Assembly: GCA_948144175.1 (NCBI GenBank) | Contig: CANXME010001453.1 | Coordinates: 2,294,001 to 2,358,000 of the forward strand | DNA from: Closterium sp. NIES-65 | Lineage: Eukaryota; Streptophyta; Zygnematophyceae; Desmidiales; Closteriaceae | DNA length: 64,000 nt | Direction: 5' to 3' | Shown here: one piece after another, positions 11,701 to 21,379 of the stretch | Layout of the letters: each line of letters opens with the position of its first letter | Numbering within the stretch: the stretch's first letter is position 1 | Translations under genes and position numbers: made by a program | Notes under the pieces: model-generated | What the model saw: only the letters and a program-made list of their open reading frames with translations | Told to the model about the DNA's origin: nothing | The model's database searches: none

Positions 11701-14016
11701 ACCCTCCGCAGTAGCACCCGCAGGCCCAGTACCCCCAGCAGTAGCACCCCCAGGCTCAGCACCCCCGCGCACAGCACCCCCAGAGTCAGCACCCCCAGGC
11801 TCAGCACCCGCAGCAGCACCAGAGTCACCTGTAACCTCGACCGGGTCAACGGCGTCTACCTGGGACACACCTGAGGGGGCAGGAACCTGAGGGGGGAGGG
11901 GGTCTATCGGGGGGGGAACCGGTACAAGGAAGTCCGGGGGAGGGGGGAGGGAAGGAGTGCGGTAGGGGAAGAGACGGTAGAAGGGGACTGACTCGTCGAA
12001 CGTGACGTCCTGGGAGGACAGAACACGACGAGAGGAGGGGTGGTAAAACTGCCACCCTGGGGCGTCAGTGGGGAAGCCAAGGAAGACACAGGGAGCAGCA
12101 CGAGGGGACAGCTTGTCCGCAGACAAGTCGCGGACAAACGCCCGAGATCCCCAGACACGGAACACAGACGCATCGCCAACCTTCCCTGTCCACAGCAAGG
12201 CTGGGGACATCGCAGGCCGAGAGACCCGGGGGTGAAGGTTGAGCTGATGCGCCGCGTACCTCACCGCAAACGGCCACAGAAAATGGGGGGCAGCCGCATG
12301 CATCATGGACGTACGAGCGACATCCATGACCATGCCAATGCGGCGCTCAGCAATCCCATTTTGCTGTGGTGAGTCCGGAAGCGTGAAGGACTGGCGGATG
12401 CCTCGCGCACGACAGTAGGCACGCAGAAGGCCAGAGGAGAACTCTCCGCCTCTGTCCGAGTGCAGACGCAGAACAGGAAAGTCCGAGCCGAAGCTCTGCC
12501 TGAGCTGGAGACGAGCCTCGCGGATCCAGTCGATCAGCACCTCAGTGACCTCACCCTTGCTGCGCAAGGGGAGGACTGTGGTGTAACGCGAGTAGTCGTC
12601 AACCACCAACAGGAAGTAGCGCTCGTAACCCTGCCCACGGACGGGGGCTGGGCCCCACACATCCATGTGAAGCGTCTGCAGGGGAGCCTCTGTCGGGGGG
12701 AAGTGGGAGGAGTGAGGAGTAGCCCGGAGGCGACCCTCGACACAGGGGACACAGGAAGGTCCTGGCCCGGAGGGGAGAGGAGGGAGAGACTGGGGAAGAC
12801 CAGAGACAAGGACACGGGAAGCCATGCTCCGAAGACGGGGCAAGGAGGGGTGGCCAAGACGGTGGTGCCACAGGAGAGTCTCGTGAGACAGGAGGCGACA
12901 AGTATAGGGGGCAGACTCAGGACCAGACCTGGACGCAGCAGCAAACACCTGACCCGACGCTGCTACCTGACCGGACGCAGGGACAGGAGGAGACTCAGTG
13001 GTCAAGGTGTAGAGGCTCGACCCCGGCCGTCGCGAGAACGTGGCCAGGTGCCGGCCTGTGCGTGCGTCCGTGCAGTGGGTCACCCGCTGACTCGCAGGAG
13101 TGAACTGGTGAACCCCCGCATCCTGTAGGTCTGCACCACTCACCAAGTTCGTCGAGAACGAGGGGAGGTACAGGCCAGACAGGGTGCCCGAGGGGGCAGC
13201 TGGACACGGGAGGACAGTGGAGAAGTGAGCGAGGACAGGACCCCCAGAGGGGTCAGCCAGGGAGACTGCAACCGGCCGACCAAGCGGCGTGAGTGTGGTG
13301 CGGTCCCGAAAGAAGGAGCGAGAAGCCGCAGAGTCAAGTGTAAAGGTGAGGGAGGCCGAAGCCAACGCGGTACCTGAGAGCGCAGCCTCACCCGCACCTG
13401 AGGAAGCAGACTCACTAGCACCTAGAGCAGCAGCCGCACCTGTACCTGGAGCAGGAGACTCACTAGCACCCAGAGCAGCAGCCTCACCAGTAGCTAGAGC
13501 AGCAGGTCCTATACCTGGGTCAGGCGGGACGCACAGGTGACCGGCACGGTCAGCACTAGTAGGCAATGCATACATGGCAGTGAGAATAGCATCATAGTCA
13601 AGAGCATATATATCTACCCTCTGCCTCAGCAACTCCACCCAGTCGGGAAGCTCAGCCTCGTCGCCAAACACGGTACGCCAGGCGTCGCTCAGACGGGCGA
13701 AGCAGCGGGACGGTGTATGACTACGTGTCCCACAAGGCTGACCAGTCCGAGTACCAGTGCGAATCACGTAAGAGCAGCGAACAGCACTGAGAGACCCTCC
13801 ACTCTGAGCGTACCACTCACGAAGCTGGCGAGGCGTGAGAGACACGCGAGAGGGTCGCGGGAGCTGCATCTGGCCGCCACCACGAGTAGAAGCAGCAGGA
13901 GTGGTAGTAGGAGTAGCGTCGCCACCCCTACAGCCCCAACCAGCGTACCACTCACGCAGCTGCTGGGGCGTGAGGGACTCACGCCGGCGTCGCTGGGGCT
14001 GCATTTGGCTCCGCAA
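8701..14016 (-). CDS. copia B polyprotein (gag end, protease, integrase, RT, RNase H), 1771 codons
   Basis: Retrotransposon polyprotein in copia order. Near the N-terminus are two LREWYA modules (residues about 15-25 and 60-70) and a zinc-knuckle-like segment (RCSYVIRTG...PCGTRSHTPSRC). Then come protease (FTLDSAASRSFFRD), GAG-pre-integrase (LLWHHRLGHPS), integrase (HSDRGGEFSS near 12437-12466, SPQQNGIAERR), a long Ala/Gly/Glu linker with a 321-bp internal duplication (about 10970-11600) that repeats PLSPQELREW, RT with VYVDDLVFA (about 9670-9690), and RNase H ending in ANTADVFTKAL. The start is the first Met of the open frame, and the true start is uncertain. Function by family: reverse transcription and integration of the element. 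Confidence 0.85.
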   Translation of the reverse strand: MRSQMQPQRRRRESLTPQQLREWYAGWGCRGGDATPTTTPAASTRGGGQMQLPRPSRVSLTPRQLREWYAQSGGSLSAVRCSYVIRTGTRTGQPCGTRSHTPSRCFARLSDAWRTVFGDEAELPDWVELLRQRVDIYALDYDAILTAMYALPTSADRAGHLCVPPDPGIGPAALATGEAAALGASESPAPGTGAAAALGASESASSGAGEAALSGTALASASLTFTLDSAASRSFFRDRTTLTPLGRPVAVSLADPSGGPVLAHFSTVLPCPAAPSGTLSGLYLPSFSTNLVSGADLQDAGVHQFTPASQRVTHCTDARTGRHLATFSRRPGSSLYTLTTESPPVPASGQVAASGQVFAAASRSGPESAPYTCRLLSHETLLWHHRLGHPSLPRLRSMASRVLVSGLPQSLPPLPSGPGPSCVPCVEGRLRATPHSSHFPPTEAPLQTLHMDVWGPAPVRGQGYERYFLLVVDDYSRYTTVLPLRSKGEVTEVLIDWIREARLQLRQSFGSDFPVLRLHSDRGGEFSSGLLRAYCRARGIRQSFTLPDSPQQNGIAERRIGMVMDVARTSMMHAAAPHFLWPFAVRYAAHQLNLHPRVSRPAMSPALLWTGKVGDASVFRVWGSRAFVRDLSADKLSPRAAPCVFLGFPTDAPGWQFYHPSSRRVLSSQDVTFDESVPFYRLFPYRTPSLPPPPDFLVPVPPPIDPLPPQVPAPSGVSQVDAVDPVEVTGDSGAAAGAEPGGADSGGAVRGGAEPGGATAGGTGPAGATAEGAEPGGAEPGGAVPGGDGSGGAGSGAAEPGGAASGAAEPGVSPAAASRREPLSPQELREWFARRWRRAAESGGAAGAGAGASSTVEGAGAAGPGATGPAGPPGAGAAEGVGAEPTAVGPAAGGVGGAGAVAEGAGAVPPASGAAEPGVSPAAASRREPLSPQELREWYARRWRRAAESGGAAGAGAGASSTVEGAGAAGPGAAGPAGPPGAGGAEGVRAEPTAVGPAAGGVGGAGAVAEGAGAVPAESGAAARPRPYFVPLLQQVLGLSPSVECPQPVQSQSLLEPSSPLPAPSPYTGPTGGLAERREPASRPASPVRAARASGRGSRQRPPPVPGTHRMSLRPSTAPLRAPLPSPPESSLPALADPESDSLRAASPTVTRLLATVVTDPSFESTAASALVAELVDFAARCRLDYAAGLVAESASVCPPSVGGECALGTDVLEDRQEELQCLAAASPHLASVLLAPEGDPDALDIPTPRSYAEAVEGPYSSQWQAAMDAEMASWKSTGTYVDAVPPPGANIVSGMWIFRVKRPPGSPPVFKARYVARGFSQRQGVDYFQTFSPTPKMTTLRVLLHIAAQRDYELHSLDFSTAFLQGSLHEEIWLRRPPGFTGTFPPGTQWSLRRPVYGLRQAPREWHDTLRTTLAALGFAPSTDDPSLFLRNDTSLPPFYILVYVDDLVFATADTAGLAYVKSELLKRHTCTDLGELRSYLGLQITRDRARRTITLTQSHMVQQVLQRFGFTYSSPQATPLPTRHSLSALPSDESVESSGPYAELVGCLMYLMTCTRPDLAYPLSILARYVAPGRHRPEHMAAAKRVLRYLCSTSGMGLVLGGRSPVVLTGHADASWADDQATQRSSQGYTFSLGSGSVSWRSTRSSSVLGSSCEAEIYAGAMAAQELRWLTYLLTDLGEPPRSPPVLYVDNKAMLALCREQRLEHRTKHIALRYFLARELQQRGQLRLAYVASEANTADVFTKALAPCDHQRFCTQLGLVPVLPHLLSS

Positions 14017-14149
14017 GTAGAAGCAGGAGCAGGACTAGCAGCAGGGAGGCAGGCAGCCAGGCAAGCCAAAAGGCAGGCAGGCAGGCAAGCAGGCGACGCG
14101 CAGCGTGCTAGCAGGGCAAGAGCTCACCAGTGGTGGGAAGAGTAGGCTC

Positions 14150-15010
14150 GGCGACTCAGCGGCTCGGCAGCTCGGCGGCTCGGCGGCTCGGGCGACTCAG
14201 GCGGCTCGGCGGCAAGGCGGCTCAGCAGCAACTGCAGCTCAGCAGCTCGGTGACTCGGCGGCTCGGCGGCAGGGCGGCTCGGCAGCAACTGCAGCTCAGC
14301 AGCTCAGCGACCCGGCGGCTCGGCGGCAGGGCGGCTCAGCTGTGGGGCGGCTCGGCTGCTGCAGGTGAGCGGCTCGGCTGCTGTAGTGGGAGAGGAAGGA
14401 GGAGGAGAAGCAGGGGAGGCCACACACCTGCCACCCCGCAAGCGGCCCCCTCAGGTCGCCTCGACAGGCGACGGGAAAAGGGGGGGTGGGTGGTGGGGGC
14501 CGGTAGGTGCAGCGGCGGGGCCAGCAGGTGCAGTTGCGGGGCCGGTAGAAGGGGACGGCAGGAGCCGTCAGGAGGGGACGGCGGGGCCGTCAGGAAGGGA
14601 CGGCGGGGCCGTCACGAAGGGACGGCGGGGCCGTCAGGAGGTGACCGGGCCGCGACGGGGGCAGGCGGCGGGGCCGCGTAAGGGCCTGGGCGGGGCCGCG
14701 ACAGAGCCGTCGGCGGGGCCGCGTGAAAGCCGGAGCGGGGCCGCGTAGAAGCCGGGGCGGGGCCGCGCGAGAGCAGGCGGCGGGGCCGCGTAAGGGCCTG
14801 GGCGGGGCCGCGACAAAGCCGTCGGCGGGGCCGCGTGAAAGCCGGGGCGGGGCCGCGTAGAAGCCGGGGCGGGGCCGCGCGAGAGCAGGCGGCGGGGCCG
14901 CGAAGGAGCCGGGGCGGGGCCGCGTGAGAGCAGGCGGCGGGGCCGCGACAGAGAGGGCGGCGGGGCCGCGTCAGTGAAGGCGGCGGGGCCGCAGGGGAAA
15001 TGGCGACCCG
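14150..15010 (-). repeat. GC-rich tandem leader of copia B
   Basis: Low-complexity units based on GGCGGGGCCGCG with spacers of 10-20 bp (clearest at about 14640-15000), preceded by shorter GGCTCGGC repeats at 14150-14400. C-rich in the sense strand. No coding potential is claimed. Confidence 0.75.
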
Positions 15011-15098
15011 AGGGGTCGCTAAAAAAAGATCGCGCCTCGGGGGGCGCTTCGGTGGGCCCAAAAAAAAACCGGTCCGTAGAAGGACCCGCTCTATACCA

Positions 15099-15229
15099 TG
15101 TCAAAATCAGCGAACAGGAATGATGAACTAGCAGTGAAATGAGTACAAGTAGGAAACCCTAGAATTGTGTACCCCCTATAGGCTAACCCACTGTAGCCTA
15201 CACAAGCATAACATATATAATGTTTGACA
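15099..15229 (-). repeat. 5' LTR of copia B
   Basis: 131 bp next to the primer site at about 15087-15098, with AGTAC duplicated at 15230-15234. Confidence 0.93.
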
Positions 15230-15610
15230 AGTACCTCCAGTACAAGCACCTCCAAGATCAGCACCACTCCCAGCTCCAGTAACCTCAGCACAAATACCTC
15301 CAGTGGCAGAGCCCCAAGCTCCAGAAACACGACCCTGACGGCGACCGTACCAGTCGTGCAGCTGCTGTGAGGTGAGAGGCACACGCAGACGTAGGCGGCT
15401 ACTCCAAGGAGACCGCGCAACAGCAGACTCAGAACCCTCAGCGTCAGCACCCGCAGCAGCTCTAGAACCTCCAGCGCCAGCACCCGCAGCAGCTCCAGAA
15501 ACTCCTGCTCCAGCACCACCAGCAGCTCCTGAACCTCCAGCTCCAGTACCCTCAGCAGCTCCAGAACCTCTAGCAGAAACAACTCCTGTAGCAGAGTCAC
15601 CAGCTCCAAC

Positions 15611-15735
15611 TGTTATAAAGAAGCAGTGATTGCACTATGAAAGTTGGAGTACGAGTAGGAAACCCTAACTTTGTGTACCCCTTAAAGGCTAACCCACTAT
15701 AGCCTACACAATAATAACACATGTAGTGTTTGACA
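15611..15735 (-). repeat. 3' LTR of copia I
   Basis: 125 bp, TG...CA ends. The flanking polypurine tract is TATGGGGGTG on the minus strand. Confidence 0.9.
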
Positions 15736-15967
15736 CACCCCCATAGGCAAAGTGGGGAAGAAGAAGGGGTCACAAGACCAGTCAAGAAAGGCAAGCAAGC
15801 TCAGGGTGGATCACAACGTCACCACACACTCCGAGCACAAGCAAAGGGCCACAAGGCCTGTTCACATGCAGAAGTATATATAAGTAGTACAGACAGCAAG
15901 GGTGATCTCAACCTAGCAGAGCAAACAGGCAAGAAGATATATATAAAGATCACAGTACAGGCAAAGC

Positions 15968-17720
15968 CTACAACAAGTGAGGCAAAGTGGGCACTAGCCC
16001 CAACAAAGTACAGAAGCGCTGATGATCACCAGGCTGAAGTGCCTTGGTGAAAATATCAGCGGTGTTGGCCTGAGAGGCCACGTAGCGTAGACGAAGCTGA
16101 CCACGCTGCTGCAGCTCACGAGCAAGGAAGTAACAGAGAGCGATGTGCTTCGTTCTGTGCTCCAGTCTGTGCTCCTCACACAAGGCAATGGCAGCCTTGT
16201 TGTCGACGTACAGCACTGGAGGAGAACTAGGCCGCTCTCCAAGGTCGGTCAGCAGGTAGGTGAGCCAGCGTAACTCCTGTGCAGCCATGGCTGTGGCGTA
16301 GATCTCAGCCTCACAACTGGAGCTGAGAACCAAAGACGAACGAGTAGAGCGCCACGAAACTGAACCAGAGCCAAGGCTGAAGGTGTAACCTTGTGACGAC
16401 CGCTGAGTAGCCTGGTCGTCAACCGAAGAAGCGTCTGAGTGCCCAGTGAGAACAAATGAGCTCCCTCCTCCAAGCACGAGCCCCATGCCTGATGTACTGC
16501 ACAAGTAGCGCAATACCCTCTTTGCAGCATCCCAGTGCACCTTTCGGTGACGACCAGGAGCCACGTAGCGAGCCAGAAGGCCAAGAGGGTATGCTAGGCT
16601 AGGACGAGTGCAAGTCATCAGGAACATAAGGCAACCAACTAGCTCTGGGTAAGGACCACTCGACTCTACGGACTCATCCGAAGGCGGAGCTGAGAGCGAG
16701 TAACCTATAGCCAGAGGAGTGGCCTGTGCTGAGGACCAGGCGAAGCCAAAGCGCTGAAGGACCTGCTGCACCATGTGTGACTGAGTCAGGGTAATGGTGC
16801 GGCGTGCTCTGTCCCGGGTGATCTGCAAGCCAAGGTAGCTGCGCAGTTCACCCAGGTCTGTGCACGTGTGCCTCTTCTGCAGCTCCGACTTCACATGGGC
16901 AAGAGACTCAATGTCAGCTGTGGCAAAGACCAGGTCGTCAACGTACACAAGGATGTAGAACGGCGGCAGCGAAGTGTCGGTGCGTAGAAACAACGACGGG
17001 TCAGCACTTGAAGGAGAGAACCCAAGTGCCGCAAGAGTAGTCCTCAGTGTGTCGTGCCACTCACGTGGCGCCTGGCGGAGACCGTAGACCGGCCGGCGGA
17101 GGCTCCACTGGGTACCAGGAGGGAACGACCCAGTGAAGCCAGGTGGGCGGCGCAGCCAGATCTCCTCGTGCAGACTGTGCTGCAAGAAAGCTGTGCTGAA
17201 GTCAAGAGAGTGAAGCTCGTAGTCGCGCTGAGCAGCAACGTGCAGTAGTACCCGAAGAGCGGTCATCTTCGGGGTGGGAGAGAAGGTCTGGAAGAAGTCT
17301 ACTCCCTCTCGCTGACTGAAGCCTCGAGCAACGTAACGAGCCTTGAAGACAGGCGGAGAACCCGGCGGCCGCTTCACCCTAAAAATCCACATGCCACTGA
17401 CGATGTTCGCCCCAGGTGGGGGAACCTCGTCGACGTAGGTGCCTGTGGACTTCCAGGAAGCCATCTCTGTGTCCATGGCTGACTGCCACTGTGAGGAGTA
17501 GGGACCCTCGATCACCTCAGCGTACGATCGAGGAGTCGGGATGTCTGGTGCATCCGGGTCTCCCTCAGGGGCAACTAGCATGGACACGAGATGGGGCGCA
17601 GCGGCTGCAAGACACTCAAGATCCTCCTGTCTATCCTCAAGGACGTCCGTGCTAAGAGCACACTCACCCTCGACAGACGGAGGAAAGACAGACTCAGACT
17701 CAGCGACAAGACTGGCAGTG
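15968..17720 (-). pseudogene. RT and RNase H part of copia I (fossil)
   Basis: Copia RT is clear on the minus strand: MDTEMASWKSTGTYVDEVPP, FKARYVARGFSQREGVDFF, FSTAFLQ, GLRQAPREWHDTL and VYVDDLVFA (about 16935-16950). RNase H follows, with VSWRSTRSSLVLSSSCEAEIYA and ANTADIFTKAL. Fossil part of a broken element. Confidence 0.85.
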
Positions 17721-18912
17721 TAGTCTAGACGACAGCGAGCAGCAAAGTCGAGAAGCTCAGCAACTAGGGCAGACGCAGCAGCAGACTCAAACGAAGGGTC
17801 AGTGACAGCAGTGGCCAGAAGACGCGTGACAAAAGGACTGGCAGCACGAAGAGAGTTAGACTTAGGGTCAGGAAGAGCAGGAAAAGAGGACTCAGGAGGA
17901 GACGGCAGAGGGACACGCTGTGGAGCAGTGGAGGGACGCAGTGACATCCGGTGTGTGCCACGGAGTGGTGGCGGACGCTCACGCGGAGTACGGCGACCGG
18001 TGGAAGTAGTACGAACAGGGGACTCAGGACGGGACACAGGTGACACAGGGCAAGACTCCGGCTGACGATGCTCTGTGAGACCGCCTGTAGGACGAGTGTA
18101 GGGAGAAGGACGAGGAAGTGGCGAGGCAGGCGGTAGCTGTGACTGCGACCGAACCGGCGGTGGACACTCTACAGAGGGAGGGGGACAAGGCGTAGGTGAC
18201 TGACCAAGAACGTGTTGAAGGAGTGGAACAAAGTACGGCCGCGGCCGTGAGGTGCCGCGTGCAGCAGCAGAGACAGCACAAGAACCTCCAACAGCTCCAG
18301 CAGCACCCCCAGCACCTCCAACGCCCGGGTCTGCAGCACCAGCAGCAGCTCCAACGCCCGGGTCCGCAGCACCAGTAGCAACTCCAACGCCCTGGTCCGC
18401 AGCACCAGCAGCAGCTCCAACGCCCGGGTCCGCATCACCTGTAGCAACCCTAACTCCAGGGTCCGTAGCACCAGAAGCAGCTCCAACGCCCTGGTCCGCA
18501 GCACCAGCAGCAGCTCCAACGCCCGGGTCTGCAGCACTAGCAGCAGCTCCAACGCCCGGGTCTGCAACACCAGCAGCAGCTCCAACTCCCGGGTCCGCAG
18601 CACCAGTAGCAACCCCAACTCCAGGGTCCGCAGCACCAGCAGCAGCTCCAACGCCCGGGTCCGCAGCATCACCAGCAGCTCCAACTCCAGGGTCCGCAGC
18701 ACCAGTAGCAGGGTCCGCGACACTAGGAGCGCCACTCTTGAGACTGCAGCGGCGTGCGTACCACTCACGAAGACGCTGAGGAGAGGGAAGCTCCTGCCTA
18801 GGCGAGGAAGGACGAGCACCAGCTCCAGCAGCACCCCTAGCTCCAGAAGCACCTCTCCTGAGGCTGCAGTACTGTAAGTACCACTCACGCAGCTGCTATG
18901 ACGAGAGAGCTC

Positions 18913-19053
18913 TGTCAGAATCCCAACCACTAGACCATTGGGATAAAAGGGCTTGTTTCAGTAGCGGGTCAGTGCGCCCATAACCCCCCAGGCAACCGCG
19001 CCTGTAACCCCCCCTAGGATCGATCGGGATCTCACAGTGTAGCTCTACTGACA
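18913..19053 (-). repeat. 3' LTR of TRIM-2
   Basis: 141 bp, TGTCAG...TGACA. Same length and sequence by eye as 19147-19287. AGCTC precedes it. Confidence 0.93.
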
Positions 19054-19112
19054 CCCCCCCACACTGGGAGGCCCAGGACTGAGCACAGTGGCAACGGCCA
19101 ACATGTGCATAC

Positions 19113-19178
19113 ACCGGGATTCGAACCCGAGACCGCTCTGATACCATGTCAGAATCCCAACCACTAGACCATTGGGAT
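19113..19178 (-). promoter_or_regulatory. tRNA-like segment with Pol III A and B boxes in TRIM-2
   Basis: On the minus strand an A-box match TGGTCTAGTGG lies at 19161-19171 (inside the 5' LTR end) and an exact B-box match GGTTCGAATCC at 19117-19127 (inside the internal region). They are 44 nt apart start to start, the spacing of a tRNA gene. Between them TCTGA-CATGGTA-TCAGA gives a 5-bp stem with a 7-nt loop, and around the B box a T-arm can pair. The 5' half resembles tRNA-Glu (ATGGTCTAG). The acceptor stem does not pair, so it is not a functional tRNA. AAAA on the plus strand (TTTT on the minus) sits just upstream of the A box in each LTR (19179-19182, 18945-18948). Confidence 0.65.
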
Positions 19179-19287
19179 AAAAGGGCTTGTTTCAGTAGCG
19201 GGTCAGTGCGCCCATAACCCCCCAGGCAACCGCGCCTGTAACCCCCCCTAGGATCGATCGGGATCTCACAGTGTAGCTCTACTGACA
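19147..19287 (-). repeat. 5' LTR of TRIM-2
   Basis: 141 bp next to the primer site at 19135-19146. AGCTC follows at 19288-19292. Confidence 0.93.
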
Positions 19288-19559
19288 AGCTCCTCCAGGC
19301 GTAGCACTCCCAAGCTCAGCACCCCCGGACTCAGCACCCTCAGACTCAGCAGAAGCAGGCTCCGTACTCCCAGGCTCAGCACCCCCAGACTCCGCACCCC
19401 CAAGCTCAGAACCCTCAGACTCTGCACCCCCAGGCTCAGCACCCCCAGTCTCCGCAACCCTAGGCTCCGCACGCTCAGGCTCAGCACCCCGAGCAGGACG
19501 AGAGTCGACAGCTACCTCGACAGGCTCAACCGGGTCTACCTGGGACACACCTGAGGGAG

Positions 19560-21370
19560 CGGCACCCTGAGGGGGGAGGGGGTCTACTACAGCAGCACCT
19601 GGCGCGAGGAAGACAGGCGGGGGAGGGAGCGGGGCAGTGCGGTAGGGGAAGAGGCGGTAGAAGGGTACCGACTCGTCAAAGGTGACGTCCTGAGAGGCGA
19701 GGACACGGCGCGAGGTGGGGTGGTAAAACTGCCAACCAGACGCGTCTGGAACAAAGCCTAGGAAGACACACGGAACAGCGCGGGAGGGGAGCTTGTCTGC
19801 GGACGTATCGCGAACAAAATCTCGGGATCCCCAGACCCGAAAACGCGACGCATCGCCAACCTCTCCCGTCCAATGAAGTGTCGGGGAGGTCTCCAGCAAG
19901 GAGACACGGGGCCAGAGGTTGAGCTGATGCGCAGCGTATCGGACCGCAAACGGTCACAGAAAGTGGGGGGCAGCCGCATGGATCAAGGAGGTACGAGCGA
20001 CCTCCATGACCAAGCCAATGCGGCGCTCAGCAACCTGATTCTGCTGTGGAGAGGCCGGAAGCGTGAACGACTGGCGGATGCCGTGCTCCGCGCAGTAGGC
20101 TGCCAAGAGGTCAGAAGAGAACTCACCACCTCTGTCAGAGTGCAAGCGCAGGACAGGAAAGTCCAAGTGGAAACGCTCGCTGAGCTGAAGACGAGAAGCG
20201 CGGATCCAAGGGATCAAAACGTCAGGGACCTCACCCTTGGTTTGCAAGGGGAAGACCGTGGTGTAGCGCGAGTAGTCGTCAACAACTATCAGGAAGTACC
20301 TCTCCTGACCCTGACCACGGACGCGGGCGGGGCCCCACACGTCTATGTGGAGCGTCTGCAAGGGAGCAGTCGTCGAGGGAAACGAGGAGGAGTGAGGAGC
20401 AGCGCGCTGCCGCCCCTCGACACAGGGAAGACAGGGAGGAGCAGGCGAGGGTGGGAGGGGAGGGAGAACCCTGGGAAGACCAGAGACAAGGTACCGTTTG
20501 TGCATCGCCCGAAGGCGCTGCACGAACGGGTGACCAAGTCGGTGGTGCTAGAGGACTGTCTCGTGCGCCAGAGAGCGGCACGAGCAGGGGGCCGACAGCT
20601 GACCTGACGCAAACGTAGACGCAGCTACCTGAGGGGACTCAGTAGTTAGTGTGTACAGGTCCGACCCCGGCTGCTGTATGAAGGTCGCCAGGTGACGGCC
20701 CGTCCGAGCACACGTGCAGTGTGTCACGCGCTCGTAGGCAGGGGTGAACTGGTGGACACCCCTGTCCTGGAGTGCACTACCCGCCACCAAGTTCGTAGAG
20801 AACAAGGGGAGGTAGAGACCGGACAGTGTCCCCGACGGGACGTCCGGACAAGGGAGGACAGCGGAGGAGGTCGCAAGGACTGGACTCCTAGAGGGGTCAG
20901 CAAGAGAGACTGCAACGGGCCGAGCAAGCTGCTCAAGAGCCGTGCGGTCACGAAAGAAACAGCGGGAGGCACCTGAGTCTGGTGTAAAGGTGTGCAGTGC
21001 CTCAGTCGACTCATTAACAGGGGGCGCAGACGCACCAGCACCTAGAGCAGCAGCCTCACTAGCACCTGGGGTAGCAGACACTCTAGCACCTAGAGCGGCA
21101 GCCTCACCGGGTCGAATGCCCGGGTCGGGCGGAACACGCAGGTACTGGGCACCCTCTCCACTAATAGACATCACATACATGGCAGAGAGAATAGCATCAA
21201 AGTCTAGAGCAAAGATATCAATGTTTTGCTTCCTCAGATCAGCCCAGCGGGGCAGCTCAGTGGCGTCAGGGAACTGAGTACGCCAAGCGTCGTCGAGGCG
21301 TGAGAAGCAGCGCTGCGTGGGGTGCGCCCTCCCACACGTCTGACCAGTGCGGTCACTAGTGCGGATGACG
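19560..21370 (-). pseudogene. zinc knuckle, protease and integrase parts of copia I (fossil)
   Basis: From the right: CTYVIRTSDRTGQTCGRAH...C knuckle-like segment, FTPDSGASRCFFRD protease, DYSRYTTVFPLQ and HSDRGGEFSSDL integrase motifs with SPQQNQVAERR, then FRVWGS...FVRD and FYHPTSRRVLASQDVTFDES. Fossil parts. Confidence 0.75.
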
Positions 21371-21379
21371 TACGTACAA

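Larger units (their letters stand above)
8364..15229 (-). mobile_element. Copia B, young Ty1/copia element nested in copia D
   Basis: A 6.87-kb minus-strand element with LTRs of 131 bp (8364-8494 and 15099-15229), identical by eye, and an exact target duplication AGTAC (8359-8363 and 15230-15234). The primer site beside the right LTR reads TGGTATAGAGCG. A polypurine tract (TATGGGGGTG on the minus strand) lies right of the left LTR. One uninterrupted frame (8701-14016) carries gag end, protease, integrase, RT and RNase H. A GC-rich leader fills about 14150-15010. It looks whole in structure and no break was seen in the frame, though its gag is short compared with A, F and I. Identical LTRs mean a very recent insertion. 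Confidence 0.93.
18913..19287 (-). mobile_element. TRIM-2, 375-bp LTR element with tRNA-like LTR/primer junction
   Basis: Two LTRs of 141 bp, identical by eye (18913-19053 and 19147-19287), enclose only 93 bp. The target duplication AGCTC is exact (18908-18912 and 19288-19292). The primer site TGGTATCAGAGC is at 19135-19146 on the minus strand, so the right LTR is the 5' one, and a G-rich tract (19054-19063) precedes the 3' LTR. It has no coding capacity. Reading across the 5' LTR end, primer site and next 20 bp gives a tRNA-like shape with Pol III A and B boxes (separate entry). It looks structurally whole and very young. Confidence 0.93.

Noticed and set aside
19113-19178. The tRNA-like segment of TRIM-2 as a real tRNA gene
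   Set aside because: The acceptor stem does not pair and position 33 is not T, so it is unlikely to make a working tRNA. I kept it only as a Pol III promoter candidate.
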